Translations under genes and position numbers: made by a program
The notes under the pieces: generated by a model
Seen by the model: only the letters and a program-made list of their open reading frames with translations
What the model was told of the DNA's origin: nothing
Databases searched by the model: none
From: Mayfieldus sp963841445
GTDB taxonomy: Bacteria > Actinomycetota > Thermoleophilia > Solirubrobacterales > 70-9
Direction: 5' to 3'
NCBI GenBank assembly: GCA_963841445.1
Contig: CAWJCP010000002.1
Location: 1,302,001 to 1,366,000 of the forward strand
DNA length: 64,000 nt
Part shown: positions 35,039 through 44,172 of the stretch, piece by piece
Numbering within the stretch: the first letter of the stretch is position 1
How the letters are laid out: every line of letters starts with the position of its first letter

Positions 35039-36199
35039 TCAGTGGGGCCGATCGGCAGAGCTACGGGGGTCGATGAGGATCTTCGCGTGCGCCTCCGGAT
35101 CGCCAAGCGCGGCGAAGGCGCTCTCAACCCCAGGCAGGCCAACGCTCCCGGTCACGATCGGCGCCGCGTTCACCTTGCCCTCGGCGAGCATCTGGAGGGT
35201 GTCGCGGAACTCCAGCGGCGTATAGCCGACTACGAACCGCAGGTCGACCTCCTTGTTGATCGCCATCGCCGGGCGGAACTTGTCCGGCTCCATGCACACC
35301 CCGACCACGACGATACGCGAGAAGAGCGGCGCGCTGGCGACGACGCCGTCAATGATCCCCGGAACGCCGACGCACTCGAAGATCACCGGCCGCTTCGGCA
35401 TCGCGCCGAGCTTCTCGGCGACCCGCCAGACGTGATGCCAGGGGACCGGCAGGCGCCGCAGCTTCTCCATCGTCCCGACTGCAAGCTCCGCCGCAGCGGG
35501 CACCGTCTTCAGGTGGCCACGGTCACCGGGCGCCTCGTATGGCGAGCCCTCGCTCGGGTCGACCACGACGTCGGCTCCGCAGGCCGTCGCCAGCTCGCGC
35601 CGCCCGCGGGAGAAATCGCTGGCCACGATCGTGCGAACCCCCTGGACCTTGAGCATGCAGATCACCGCCAGCCCGACCGGCCCGCAGCCGATCACGATTG
35701 CCACGTCGCCCTTCTTGATCTCAGCCCGGCGTACAGCGTGCCAGCCGATCGCCATCGGCTCGGTGAGGACGCCGAGGTCGGGCCCGATGCCGTTCGGGAG
35801 CGCGAACATCAGCGACTCCTCGACCAGCACCTGCTCGGCGTAGGCGCCCGGGGCCGCGGCCGATAGCCCGACCGCGTGCATCTCACCTCCGCTCCTGCGC
35901 AGGGGAAGCGCCACGACCGGCGTGCCGGTCGCCACCTTCTTGCGGCATTTGGCCCCGTACTCGGCGACCTCGCCGCAGAACTCGTGGCCGAGCACGACCC
36001 GTTGATCGGAGCGCATGAAGCCGTCGTAGCCGGCCTCCGCGAGCACGGCGGCCCCCTCGTCCGCGTGATGGCGCGCATGCAGGTCCGATCCGCAGATCCC
36101 GCAGCGCAGCACCTCGACGAGGACCTGGCCCTCGGCGGGCTCCGGCGTCGGCAGATCGACGAGCTCGAGCTGCGCCTGCTCGCATGCGACCGCCTTCAC
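35039..36199 (-). CDS. zinc-type alcohol dehydrogenase (MDR superfamily)
   Basis: 386 residues. The catalytic zinc ligands are visible in CGICGSDLH and GHEFCGEV, and the Rossmann motif is VIGCGPVGLAVI near residue 190. The four-cysteine structural zinc lobe is absent (only KCRKKV at that place), and a 60-residue insertion (RRELATACGADVVVDPSEGS and beyond) lies after the Rossmann fold. Related proteins act on alcohols or sugars or are threonine-dehydrogenase-like. Substrate unknown. Confidence 0.82.
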   Translation of the reverse strand: MKAVACEQAQLELVDLPTPEPAEGQVLVEVLRCGICGSDLHARHHADEGAAVLAEAGYDGFMRSDQRVVLGHEFCGEVAEYGAKCRKKVATGTPVVALPLRRSGGEMHAVGLSAAAPGAYAEQVLVEESLMFALPNGIGPDLGVLTEPMAIGWHAVRRAEIKKGDVAIVIGCGPVGLAVICMLKVQGVRTIVASDFSRGRRELATACGADVVVDPSEGSPYEAPGDRGHLKTVPAAAELAVGTMEKLRRLPVPWHHVWRVAEKLGAMPKRPVIFECVGVPGIIDGVVASAPLFSRIVVVGVCMEPDKFRPAMAINKEVDLRFVVGYTPLEFRDTLQMLAEGKVNAAPIVTGSVGLPGVESAFAALGDPEAHAKILIDPRSSADRPH

Positions 36200-36212
36200 G
36201 GCTCGACCCCCC

Positions 36213-36359
36213 TCACGCCGGCAGCAGGCTGTCGTCGAAGGATGGCAGTGGCTTGATCATTGGCTCGAGCAGCTCGGCGGCCCGTTCGGTTGTAAGCACG
36301 TTCTCCGGATCGAGCTTAATCAGCTCACGCAGGCGACGCCGGAGGACCTGCGCGGTCAC
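36213..36359 (-). CDS. 48-residue helical peptide or gene remnant
   Basis: From a GTG at 36359 the frame reads MTAQVLRRRLRELIKLD, PENVLTTERAAELLEPMIKP, LPSFDDSLLPA. It is an ordinary-looking protein C-terminus with two helices, but a TAG lies ten codons before the GTG, so it may be the tail of a decayed gene. It ends 13 bp before the dehydrogenase start. No ribosome binding site is obvious. The rest of the 36200-36545 gap holds only the hairpin below. Confidence 0.35.
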   Translation of the reverse strand: MTAQVLRRRLRELIKLDPENVLTTERAAELLEPMIKPLPSFDDSLLPA

Positions 36360-36432
36360 GTCAAGGCGAAGCTCAGCCTACAAAGACCCGCGCGTGATCT
36401 GGCTGCTAGACGAGCTGCCGAAAGGGGTCCGG

Positions 36433-36464
36433 GAGCGAGGTCGGCCTCCTCGCCGACCCCGCTC
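36433..36464 (-). terminator. hairpin after the hydrogenase-like operon
   Basis: GAGCGAGGTCGGC and its near-complement pair over 13 bp with one mismatch and loop CTCCTC. It lies 82 bp after the last gene of the minus-strand operon. Confidence 0.55.
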
Positions 36465-36545
36465 GCTACTCGCCGCACCGACTGCTGCACCACGCCTACC
36501 CTCGCGACCCTCGAGCCATGAGCCGTTGGCCAAAGGCATCAGCCC

Positions 36546-38558
36546 TCAGACCCGTGGGGCGACCAACAGGGCGATCATCAACGCAATCAGCAGATAAAGC
36601 AGATAGAGGCCGAGATAGCCGGCTTGAATGCCGCGCATCTTCTCCGCCACCCAGAGGAAGCTCCCTGTTACCGGCCGATAAAGCCAGCGCGGGTCATAGA
36701 TGCGCGGCTCATCCCGCGCCACCGTGAGACGTTCGGGAAAGCGCTCGTCGCCGTGTGTCTCGATCCGTGGCCGGATCCGGTAGACGACGTTGAAGATGAC
36801 CCGCGTCATGTTCGCGTAGCCGAAGGCCGAGTACTGCTCGTGGCGCCCGCTCGCTTGCGTCGCTGACGCCCAGACCGGCACCACCCGACCCCGCGCCTTG
36901 GCCCGCAGCAGGGCTCGGATCACGAGGAAGCCAACCGCAAACGAGCACAGCACGATCGCCAGCACCGTGGCCGAGATGCTCGCGAACCCCGAGTAACCCG
37001 GCTCGATCAACCAGCCGGGCCCGGAGATGCGCCCAAAAGCAGCCTCGCCTCCGATTCCAGCTGTTCCCTGCTCGAGCACCTTGACGACCCAAGGCGCGGC
37101 GACGCCGATCGCAAGCGAGCCGACACAGAATGCCGCCAGCGCGATTGAGCGCGGCCGCGGATCCCGCCCCGGGGGGTCGTCATCTGTGCGCGGCATCCCG
37201 AGAAAGCTGACGCCCAACGCCCGCACGAAGGCAAGAGCGGTCAGGCCGGCGGTGAGGGCAAGCAGGGCGCCGGCGAGGGCCATCGCCAGGTGCGACCCGG
37301 TCCCGCTCACCCGAAAGCCCTGCATCAGACCCTCCAAGGTCATCCACTCGCTGACAAAGCCGCTGAAGGGCGGCAGCGCGGACAGCGCGGCGGCACCGAA
37401 AAGAGCCCCCAGTGCCGCCAGCGGCAGGGTTCGGTAAAGGCCACCCAGCCGCTCCATGTCGTCGGTGCCGCGGGCGCGTTCCACTGCGGCGGCGGCGGTG
37501 AACAACCCCGCTTTGGCGATCGCGTGGGCGGTGATCTGAAAGGTCGCCGCGATCAGGCCGAGACCGAGCAGGCCGGGCTCGTTCTGCGCGAGGCCCATCA
37601 GCGCGATCCCGAGCGCGGTGACGATGATCCCCGAGTTCTCGACCGAGGAGTAGGCGATGAAAGCCCGCAAACGCGTCTGCACGATGCCCCCGAGGATGCC
37701 GAGCAAAGCCGTGGCCGAGCCGCCGATCAGAGCCACTACCGCCCACCAGACCTCTGGCTGGCCGAGGAAACCGAACCAGGTTCGAAGCATCCCGTAGAAG
37801 GCGAGGTTCAATGCCACGGCCGCCAAGAGCCCGGCGCTCTCGGCGTTTGACTCCCCGTAGGCCGCCGGCAGCCAGGTCTGCATCGGGACCAGCGCCGCCT
37901 TGACGCCGAACCCGGCAAAGAACAGCGCAAAGCAGACGCCCCGCAGCGTCGAGTCAAGCTGCGGCCCACGGTCAGCCAGGTCGCCAAAGGAAAAGGAGCC
38001 GGTCTTCGCGGCCAGGAGCAGGAACGCCGCCAGGATCGCCGCCCCCCCGAGCTTTGCCAGGGTGATCGTCAGGTCAGCGGCCCGCGAGGCGGCATCGTCT
38101 TGGTAGCGAACCGCAACCAGGGCGAACATCGCCAGAACGCAGATCTCCCAGAGCGTCAAGAAGACGAACACGTTGTCGGCCAGATAGACGCCAACGACCG
38201 CGAGTACCAGCAGGGGGCGCAGCGCTGCGGCGGCCACGGTTCCGTCCCCTTCCCGGCCGCTGGCGCTGGCAAGCAGAAGCGGCGCTGCGGCGGCGCAGGA
38301 GATCAGCACGAACAAGCCCCCGAGTCGATCGGCGCTGAACCCGCCGCTGCCGAGGCCGTAACCCCCAAACCACTCCCAGCGGACCTCGGCCCCGAAGGTC
38401 GCGAGTCCACCGGCGATCGCCAACAGCGCCGCTGCCGCGCAGCCAATCAGCGCGCTGACCGATCGCGCCCGCTCGCTGCCCGCGAACAGCGCCGGCAACA
38501 GCGCCGCCGCCAGCAGGGCCAGCGATCCGATCGCCAGCAAAGCTCCCAGCCCGCTCAT
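36546..38558 (-). CDS. HyfB/NuoL-M-N-like antiporter subunit of a hydrogenase-related complex
   Basis: 670 residues with about 16 membrane helices, in the HyfB size class. The proton-channel glutamate is present in TLWEICVLAMF and the channel lysine in FGVKAALVPMQTWLPAAY; the usual second histidine of the TWLPDAH motif region is altered. A charged cytoplasmic extension near residue 575-640 (ATQASGRHEQYSAFGYANMTRVIF) matches the HyfB tail. It should translocate protons or Na+. Last gene of the operon, with 4-bp overlap to the preceding one. Confidence 0.85.
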   Translation of the reverse strand: MSGLGALLAIGSLALLAAALLPALFAGSERARSVSALIGCAAAALLAIAGGLATFGAEVRWEWFGGYGLGSGGFSADRLGGLFVLISCAAAAPLLLASASGREGDGTVAAAALRPLLVLAVVGVYLADNVFVFLTLWEICVLAMFALVAVRYQDDAASRAADLTITLAKLGGAAILAAFLLLAAKTGSFSFGDLADRGPQLDSTLRGVCFALFFAGFGVKAALVPMQTWLPAAYGESNAESAGLLAAVALNLAFYGMLRTWFGFLGQPEVWWAVVALIGGSATALLGILGGIVQTRLRAFIAYSSVENSGIIVTALGIALMGLAQNEPGLLGLGLIAATFQITAHAIAKAGLFTAAAAVERARGTDDMERLGGLYRTLPLAALGALFGAAALSALPPFSGFVSEWMTLEGLMQGFRVSGTGSHLAMALAGALLALTAGLTALAFVRALGVSFLGMPRTDDDPPGRDPRPRSIALAAFCVGSLAIGVAAPWVVKVLEQGTAGIGGEAAFGRISGPGWLIEPGYSGFASISATVLAIVLCSFAVGFLVIRALLRAKARGRVVPVWASATQASGRHEQYSAFGYANMTRVIFNVVYRIRPRIETHGDERFPERLTVARDEPRIYDPRWLYRPVTGSFLWVAEKMRGIQAGYLGLYLLYLLIALMIALLVAPRV

Positions 38559-39388
38559 CGCTCCAGCTCCGACAGCGGCGCCTTCGCCGGTGCGACACGC
38601 CCGGTTGCCAGCAACAGCCCGTGCAGCAGTGTGATCGGCGTTGGAGGGTCACCGGGGATGTAGACGTCAACCGGCAGCACCTGATCGACCCCGCCGCAGG
38701 TCTCAGGCCCGCTCCAGATCCCTCCACTGCATGCGTCGGTGCCGGCGGCGATGACGATGCGTGGATCCGGCATCGCCTCATAGGTTCGCCGTAACTGCTC
38801 CGCCATCGTCGCCGTGACCGGCCCGGTCACCAGGAGCACGTCGGCGTGGCGCGGGGTAGCGGTAAAGAAGAAGCCCAGCCGCTGCATGTCGTAGTAGGGG
38901 CTCTGCAGCGCGGCGATCTCCTGCTCGACCGCGCCGTCGGATCCGCTGTCGACATGGCGAATGTGGATCGAGCGCCGATATGGTCGCGGTAGCTTTCGTC
39001 CACCGTTGGCTCGGTCCGGCGACTTGTCCGCTCCTCTCTCGGCGCCGACCGCCGCCTGGCCATCCCCGCGGCTAGCCACGAGGGCCTCTGCCCTCGGCGC
39101 GGCGAGCTCAAAGCTCGGCTCCATCTTCAAAGCGCCGTTCTCGGTCGCCCGGACGCAAAGCCCGCAATTGATGCAGCGGGCCGCATCGAGGCGCAACCCT
39201 CCCCCTTCCGTGCTCGTCAGTGCGCCCGAAAGACAGGCGGCGACGGCAGCCTCCGCCTCCTCGGCGCTCATCTTCTCGCCACCCAGCGTCGCCCGCCCTC
39301 GAAATCCGCTCGGCGGCGCTTCCGGGGCCTTCGGGTAGGCCGTCGTCAGGCGCCGCGAGCGCAGGCCTTTGAAGAGCCAGCCGATCAT
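38555..39388 (-). CDS. fused ferredoxin-like / NuoB (HyfI)-like small subunit lacking N2 ligands
   Basis: 277 residues. The N-terminal part is a two-motif ferredoxin (HyfH-like), the C-terminal part (138-262) a NuoB/HyfI domain with IHIRHVDSGS, HADVLLVTGPVTATM and VLPVDVYIPGDPP. In the ferredoxin part, Cys52, Cys72, Cys75 and Cys78 remain, exactly the set that binds one [4Fe-4S] cluster; the other set is Ala42, Ala45, Ala48 and Thr82. In the NuoB part all four N2 ligands are replaced: GSCNGCE became GSDGAVE (Asp151, Val154), the GxCA cysteine is Asp218 and GCPP is GDPP (Asp247). It cannot hold the N2 cluster in the usual way. Confidence 0.85.
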   Translation of the reverse strand: MIGWLFKGLRSRRLTTAYPKAPEAPPSGFRGRATLGGEKMSAEEAEAAVAACLSGALTSTEGGGLRLDAARCINCGLCVRATENGALKMEPSFELAAPRAEALVASRGDGQAAVGAERGADKSPDRANGGRKLPRPYRRSIHIRHVDSGSDGAVEQEIAALQSPYYDMQRLGFFFTATPRHADVLLVTGPVTATMAEQLRRTYEAMPDPRIVIAAGTDACSGGIWSGPETCGGVDQVLPVDVYIPGDPPTPITLLHGLLLATGRVAPAKAPLSELER

Positions 39389-40845
39389 CGGTCACAACCC
39401 GCCGGCGACAGCCCGAGGCTGTGCTCGATGAAGGAAAAGTCGGTCAGCACCTGGCCCTCGAAGAGGCGGTTGAAGATGCCGAAGTTGGCAAACGATGCCG
39501 CCCGTACATGGCACAGATCGAGGCGATCCGGCCCCGCCGCACGCAGGTAATAGACCGTTTCGCCGCGGGCCGACTCGGCACAGCCGACAGCCTCCTCGCG
39601 CTGGAAGACCGGTAGCTGCGAGGCGACCTCACCGGCGGGCAGATCCGCCAGCAGGCCGTCGATGATTCGCAGCGACTGCTCGATCTCGTCAAAGCGCACC
39701 GTCAAGCGCGCCATGCCGTCGCCGTCCTGCTCGATTTGCGGCTCAATCTCGAGTTGCCGGTAGGCCGCATACGGCAGGTCGCGGCGAGTGTCGAGGTCGA
39801 TTCCGGAGGCGCGCGCGACCGGGCCGACGCATCCGAAGTCCCGAGCGTCGTCGTTCGACAGCGGCCCGGCGCCGACGAGGCGGTCGATGAAGGAGTCGGT
39901 CTCCAACAGCAAGCGCAGCGCCGAGCGGTAGGCGGATGCCCAGTCGTCAAGCTCGCTCCGCAGTTGAGCGGCGCTTGAGGAATCGATGTTCAAGTCCACG
40001 CCGCCGGGGACCACGGCGCCACGCAGAAAGCGATTGCCGGCGACCGTGGCGGCGACGCGGTGCAGTCGTTCCTTCAGTGCCGCGAACTGGGCCTGGCCGA
40101 CAGTAAGGGCCGCGTCCTCGCACTCGCGGACGATCACTTCCGCGTGGTTGTAAAGGCGCTCCAGCTCGGCTATCAACGTGCGGATCGCCAGGCCGCGTGG
40201 CGGCACTTCAGCATCCGCCAATGCCTCCAGGGCCTGGCAGAAGGCGAGGGCGTGGGCAACGCTGGAGGTGCCCGAAACCCGCTCCGCGACCAGCACAGCG
40301 AGCGGAAGCGGGACCTCGCAGATGCGCCGCTCCGCTCCACGGCGTTTGAAGAACAGGCGCTGGGCGCAATAGGCGACGTCTTCGCCGCTTGTCTGCACCA
40401 GGTACTGCGCGGCCTCAAAGACGCCCGACCGAACCGGCCCATAGGGGATCACGAAGACACCCGGGCCTCCGAGGCGGCGGTGGCCGCGGTGCTCGACGCC
40501 GCCGCGCTGCTCGAGCAGATGCTCGCCGTTCTCATGTCGAAGCAGGGCCTCAAGCCTCGGGTGACCAAGCGGCTCGACGCCATGGAGGTCGTGAAGCTCA
40601 CGCTCATGCCAATGCGCAGCGGGCACCAGCGGCGTAAGCGCCTGGTATGACCGCTCACCTTGCTGCAGCCGCGTTCGAACCGCCCTCACCGTCCCGCCGC
40701 CGTAGGCAAGGGCGACGAGCTCGTTGCCTTCTGCGGCAGGGACCAGGAACAACGACATCATTCGTCCGCGATCGGCCACCCGCGCGGCGACGTCGGTCGC
40801 CATATGACCGCTGGTTCGGGAAGCCTCGCTGCGCAACTCGATCAT
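39385..40845 (-). CDS. HyfG/NuoCD-like large subunit lacking NiFe ligands
   Basis: 486 residues. Residues 30-110 are a NuoC-like domain (WHERELHDLHGVEPLGHPRL); the rest is NuoD/hydrogenase large subunit-like. The L1 motif ERVCGICSVAH reads ERVSGTSSVAH (Ser191, Ser194), and the L2 motif SLDPCxSC near the C-terminus reads SLGLSPAGC, so all four NiFe cysteines are gone. No hyp maturation genes are near. It belongs with the energy-converting hydrogenase-related (Ehr) group described in the literature. 4-bp overlaps join it to both neighbours. Confidence 0.85.
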   Translation of the reverse strand: MIELRSEASRTSGHMATDVAARVADRGRMMSLFLVPAAEGNELVALAYGGGTVRAVRTRLQQGERSYQALTPLVPAAHWHERELHDLHGVEPLGHPRLEALLRHENGEHLLEQRGGVEHRGHRRLGGPGVFVIPYGPVRSGVFEAAQYLVQTSGEDVAYCAQRLFFKRRGAERRICEVPLPLAVLVAERVSGTSSVAHALAFCQALEALADAEVPPRGLAIRTLIAELERLYNHAEVIVRECEDAALTVGQAQFAALKERLHRVAATVAGNRFLRGAVVPGGVDLNIDSSSAAQLRSELDDWASAYRSALRLLLETDSFIDRLVGAGPLSNDDARDFGCVGPVARASGIDLDTRRDLPYAAYRQLEIEPQIEQDGDGMARLTVRFDEIEQSLRIIDGLLADLPAGEVASQLPVFQREEAVGCAESARGETVYYLRAAGPDRLDLCHVRAASFANFGIFNRLFEGQVLTDFSFIEHSLGLSPAGCDR

Positions 40846-42311
40846 GTCGGCCCCCCGATCACCGTTGCGGCGTTTCGCAACAGGTCGTTGAGCGGGTCGG
40901 GAACCCAGAGGCCGAGCATCAACAGGGCCGCGAGGCTGAACAGCATGCCGGCGGCCATCAGGGGTTGCTGGCGGCGGCCACAGCGCTCGCTGACCTGCGC
41001 CGGCGGCCTCGACAAAACCATCCGATGAAAGGTCCGATAGAGACCGACGAAGGCGACGTTGGCCACGACGATCAGCAGTCCGGCGTAAAAGTAGAGGGAC
41101 CTGGAAAAGCCGCCGCTGATGATCAGGACCTCGCTGCGAAAGATCCCGAACGGAGGCATTCCGGCGACCGCGATCGCACCGACCAGGACCATGCAGCCCG
41201 CGAACGGGGCGACCCGCATCACCCCCCGCACGTCGGCTACCGCTCGCGACTCGTAGCGACTGAGCAGCTCGCCGGCGCCGAAGAAGGCCAGGCTCTTGCC
41301 CGCCGCGTGCGCGAGGACGTGCAGGAACGCGCCGTAGGCGGCGATCGGCCCCCCGATGCCGACCCCGAGCGAGATGATTCCCATGTGCTCGATCGACGAG
41401 TAGGCGAGGAGCCGCTTGTAGTTGGCCTGGCGCAAAGCGAAGAATCCCGCCACCAGCAGGGAGAGGGCGCCGAGCACCAACAGGAAGACCCGCACGTATG
41501 TCGTGCCCGCGGCCCCTTCACAGATCGCACCGATCCGCAGAACCGCATAAAGCGCCGCCGCCAGCAGGGCCGCCGACAGCATCGCGCTGATCGGGCTCGG
41601 GCCCTCCGAATGAGCGTCGGGCAGCCAGGCATGCATCGGAACCAGCCCAACCTTGGTTCCGAAGCCGACGATGACCAGGGCGAAGGCGGCCTTGGTCAAG
41701 GTCGGAGACAGATGCGCGGCGACCGGAGCCAGCTCGCTGTAGCGAGGCACGAAGTCATGCCCCAGCGCAGGGACCGCGGCGACGTAGAGCATGACGATGC
41801 CGAACAGACCGATGGCCAGCCCGGCCGAACCGATCACCAGGTATTTCCAGCCCGCCTCGAGCGATGAATCGTTGCCCTCGCTGGTGACCAGGAGCGCCGA
41901 CACCACGGTCGTCAGCTCGACCGCAACCCATAGCACCGCCAGGTTGTCGACCAGTGGAGTGGCAAGGAGTGCCAGGCCGAACAGGTTCAGCAGCGGCCAG
42001 TACCGGCCCCGCAGGCGAACGTGCCCGATCTCGGGGCGCATGTAGCCGGCCGAGTAGACGCTGACGAAGGCGTAGACGAAGGCGATGCCGAGCAGGAAGA
42101 CTCCGCTCAGCGCGTCGACGTAGACCGCTGACCCCAAGGCGCCTTGTCCGTGCTCGGCATCGAAGGCGAAGACCACGACCAGTGCCGCCGCCAGCGAACC
42201 GAGGCTGGCGGCGATCGAGATCGCCGCCGAGATCGGCCGGTCACCGGTTCTCCAGGTCAGCGCCGCGGCGATCGATGGCAAAAGCAGCGTGGTCAGTGCG
42301 GCAAGACCCAA
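40842..42311 (-). CDS. HyfF/NuoL-M-N-like antiporter subunit
   Basis: 489 residues with about 14 membrane helices. The channel glutamate is in WVAVELTTVVSALL, the channel lysine in FGTKVGLVPMHAWLPDAHSEGPSP, which is the best-preserved proton-pump signature, and a second lysine in RQANYKRLLAYSSIEHMG. It is a second Mrp-type ion-pumping module beside the HyfB-like subunit. It lies 3 bp after the HyfE-like gene. Confidence 0.87.
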   Translation of the reverse strand: MGLAALTTLLLPSIAAALTWRTGDRPISAAISIAASLGSLAAALVVVFAFDAEHGQGALGSAVYVDALSGVFLLGIAFVYAFVSVYSAGYMRPEIGHVRLRGRYWPLLNLFGLALLATPLVDNLAVLWVAVELTTVVSALLVTSEGNDSSLEAGWKYLVIGSAGLAIGLFGIVMLYVAAVPALGHDFVPRYSELAPVAAHLSPTLTKAAFALVIVGFGTKVGLVPMHAWLPDAHSEGPSPISAMLSAALLAAALYAVLRIGAICEGAAGTTYVRVFLLVLGALSLLVAGFFALRQANYKRLLAYSSIEHMGIISLGVGIGGPIAAYGAFLHVLAHAAGKSLAFFGAGELLSRYESRAVADVRGVMRVAPFAGCMVLVGAIAVAGMPPFGIFRSEVLIISGGFSRSLYFYAGLLIVVANVAFVGLYRTFHRMVLSRPPAQVSERCGRRQQPLMAAGMLFSLAALLMLGLWVPDPLNDLLRNAATVIGGPT

Positions 42312-42314
42312 GGT

Positions 42315-42986
42315 CTACCCTCGCAGCGCATTCATGTCGACGACGTTTGTCCCCGCTGCCCGGGCGACGATCAGCCGTGCCATGACGCCATAGAAGAGCA
42401 CCGCGGTCAGGACATCGAAGAGCAGCAGGAACCCGATCGCGAAAGGCAGCGCCGGCGCCAGCGTCACGGTGGCGAAGAAGACCCCGTTCTCCAGCACCAG
42501 CAGACCGACGATCTGGCTGATCAGGTTTTGTCGAGTGATCATGAAGAAGAGTCCGACCAGCATCAACGCGATCGGCATGCCGAGAACCGGATCGGGCAGC
42601 AGCGCGCCCCTGGCCGCGAGCGCTGACGCCGACCAGTACGAGAAGCCAGCCAGGCCTCCTCCGATCAACAGCGACATCGGCACCTCGATCGCCAGCGGGA
42701 CCTCGTGCTCCGCGACCTGGAAGGTGATCTGGCGGTTGATGCCGATCGGAATCAGAAAGCTCTTGATCGCCAGAGTCAGGACGCCGAGCACGATCAGGTC
42801 GACCGAGCCGCGATCGATGCCGACAAGGGCGGCGAAGGCGGCGGCGAAGAACGACTGCACGGCGTAGACCCGGACCTGCTCGTGCACGAGCTTTGCCCCG
42901 AGCAGAGCGAGAGCGCTGAGCAGGGCACCGATTGCGATCAGGGCAGCCAGAGCGTGCGCCAGGTCGTAGTTCGGGGCGGTATTCAT
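42315..42986 (-). CDS. HyfE-like membrane subunit
   Basis: 223 residues with six or seven membrane helices. It is related to HyfE/NuoK; a buried glutamate is present in QIVGLLVLENGVFFA. The loop IGINRQITFQVAEHEVPLAIEVP matches HyfE proteins. Small antiporter-type subunits of this kind sit between the NuoH-like and NuoL-like parts of the arm. Second gene of the operon. Confidence 0.82.
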   Translation of the reverse strand: MNTAPNYDLAHALAALIAIGALLSALALLGAKLVHEQVRVYAVQSFFAAAFAALVGIDRGSVDLIVLGVLTLAIKSFLIPIGINRQITFQVAEHEVPLAIEVPMSLLIGGGLAGFSYWSASALAARGALLPDPVLGMPIALMLVGLFFMITRQNLISQIVGLLVLENGVFFATVTLAPALPFAIGFLLLFDVLTAVLFYGVMARLIVARAAGTNVVDMNALRG

Positions 42987-42988
42987 CC

Positions 42989-43987
42989 TCAGCCGTTCGC
43001 CAGGTAGAAGACGAGAATCGCCAGCAACGAGAGGACGAAGCCGGCTCCCATGAAGTCGGGGATTCGGAAGAGCCGCAACTTGGCCACGATCGACTCGATG
43101 ACGACGATCACCGTCCCGAGGCCGATCATCTTCGCCAAGAGGACGACGATCGCCAGGCCGACAGCTCCAGCTGTCCGCGTGTCCGCCAGCCCCCAGGGAA
43201 CGATCAGCACGTTGAGAAAGAGGACGTAGAGCAGGTACTGCTTCATCGTCGAGGCCCAGCGAAACAAGGCCATCGCCGGGCCTGAGTGCTCAAAGAGTCT
43301 GGCGTCATCGATCATCCCGAACTCGAGCGTCGACCCTTGGCTTTCGATCGGCACCCGACCGGTATCGACGATCAGCATCAAGAAGAACGCCGCAGCCGCC
43401 AGCAGGTGGCTGGGACGAAAGAACTCCGACGCCGATTCCTTCAGCGTCGCGTTAAGCGCGTACGGCAGATCGGTGCCGGAGACCAGCGCGACGGTGAAAA
43501 AGACGAAGATCAGCGTTGGCTCGACCAGCGTGGCAACCGATTGCGTGCGGCTTGAGCCCAGTGACGCGTACACCGAGCCGGAGTCGACCCCGGCCAGGGC
43601 GGTCACGAAACCGGCGAGACCGAAGAGCAAAGCTCCGCCGAGAATGTCCCCGGACGTGCCGAGCGGGAGGGGAAAGGTGGTGAGGACCGGAATCAGGCAA
43701 GCGATCGCGCAGTAGGCGGCTACGGCGATCACCGGCGCAACCTCGAAGAACGGCGACGAGCTCGCCGGACGCAGGGTCTCCTTGCGAAAGAACTTGGCGA
43801 TGTCGAAGTAGGGCTGCAGCACCGGCGCACCCTTCCGCGACTGCAGCTGTGCCTCCAGCTTGGCGATCACCCCACTGATCAGCGGGGCGAACAGCAGCAG
43901 GCTGGCAACCTGGCAAACCTGGATCGTCCATGGCGGCATCATCTCCAGCGCGCAGCTCCAATCGACAAACGGTCGAATAGGAGCCAT
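42989..43987 (-). CDS. HyfC/NuoH-like membrane subunit
   Basis: 332 residues with about eight membrane helices. Conserved are KLEAQLQSRKGAPVLQPYFDIAKFFRKE (the cytosolic loop that faces the redox arm) and DTGRVPIESQGSTLEFGMI, the NuoH E-channel loop. The position of acids in the latter differs from HyfC, where ETGRIPVDNPATHLELTMI is usual. First gene of the operon. Two starts are possible, 43987 or the ATG at 43942 (MMPPWTIQ). Confidence 0.85.
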   Translation of the reverse strand: MAPIRPFVDWSCALEMMPPWTIQVCQVASLLLFAPLISGVIAKLEAQLQSRKGAPVLQPYFDIAKFFRKETLRPASSSPFFEVAPVIAVAAYCAIACLIPVLTTFPLPLGTSGDILGGALLFGLAGFVTALAGVDSGSVYASLGSSRTQSVATLVEPTLIFVFFTVALVSGTDLPYALNATLKESASEFFRPSHLLAAAAFFLMLIVDTGRVPIESQGSTLEFGMIDDARLFEHSGPAMALFRWASTMKQYLLYVLFLNVLIVPWGLADTRTAGAVGLAIVVLLAKMIGLGTVIVVIESIVAKLRLFRIPDFMGAGFVLSLLAILVFYLANG

Positions 43988-44172
43988 TAGCCCAAGCCGG
44001 GCGGTTCAGCACTGGTTCGGTGCCGCGGCGAACTCCATCGCCGTGTCCTTGCAGGACCGGCAGGAGCTTAGCGATCTGAATCCGGCGAAGGCCGAACCTC
44101 TCGCTCGTGACCGGTAACTGTCAGGGCTCAGGTTCGGTCTCTTCACTTCCACGGAAGCCCTGAGAAACAGAG

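Noticed and set aside
36184..36597. 137-codon plus-strand frame
   Set aside because: Serine- and arginine-rich, opposite the short minus-strand frame at 36213-36359 and the operon end; no family resemblance.
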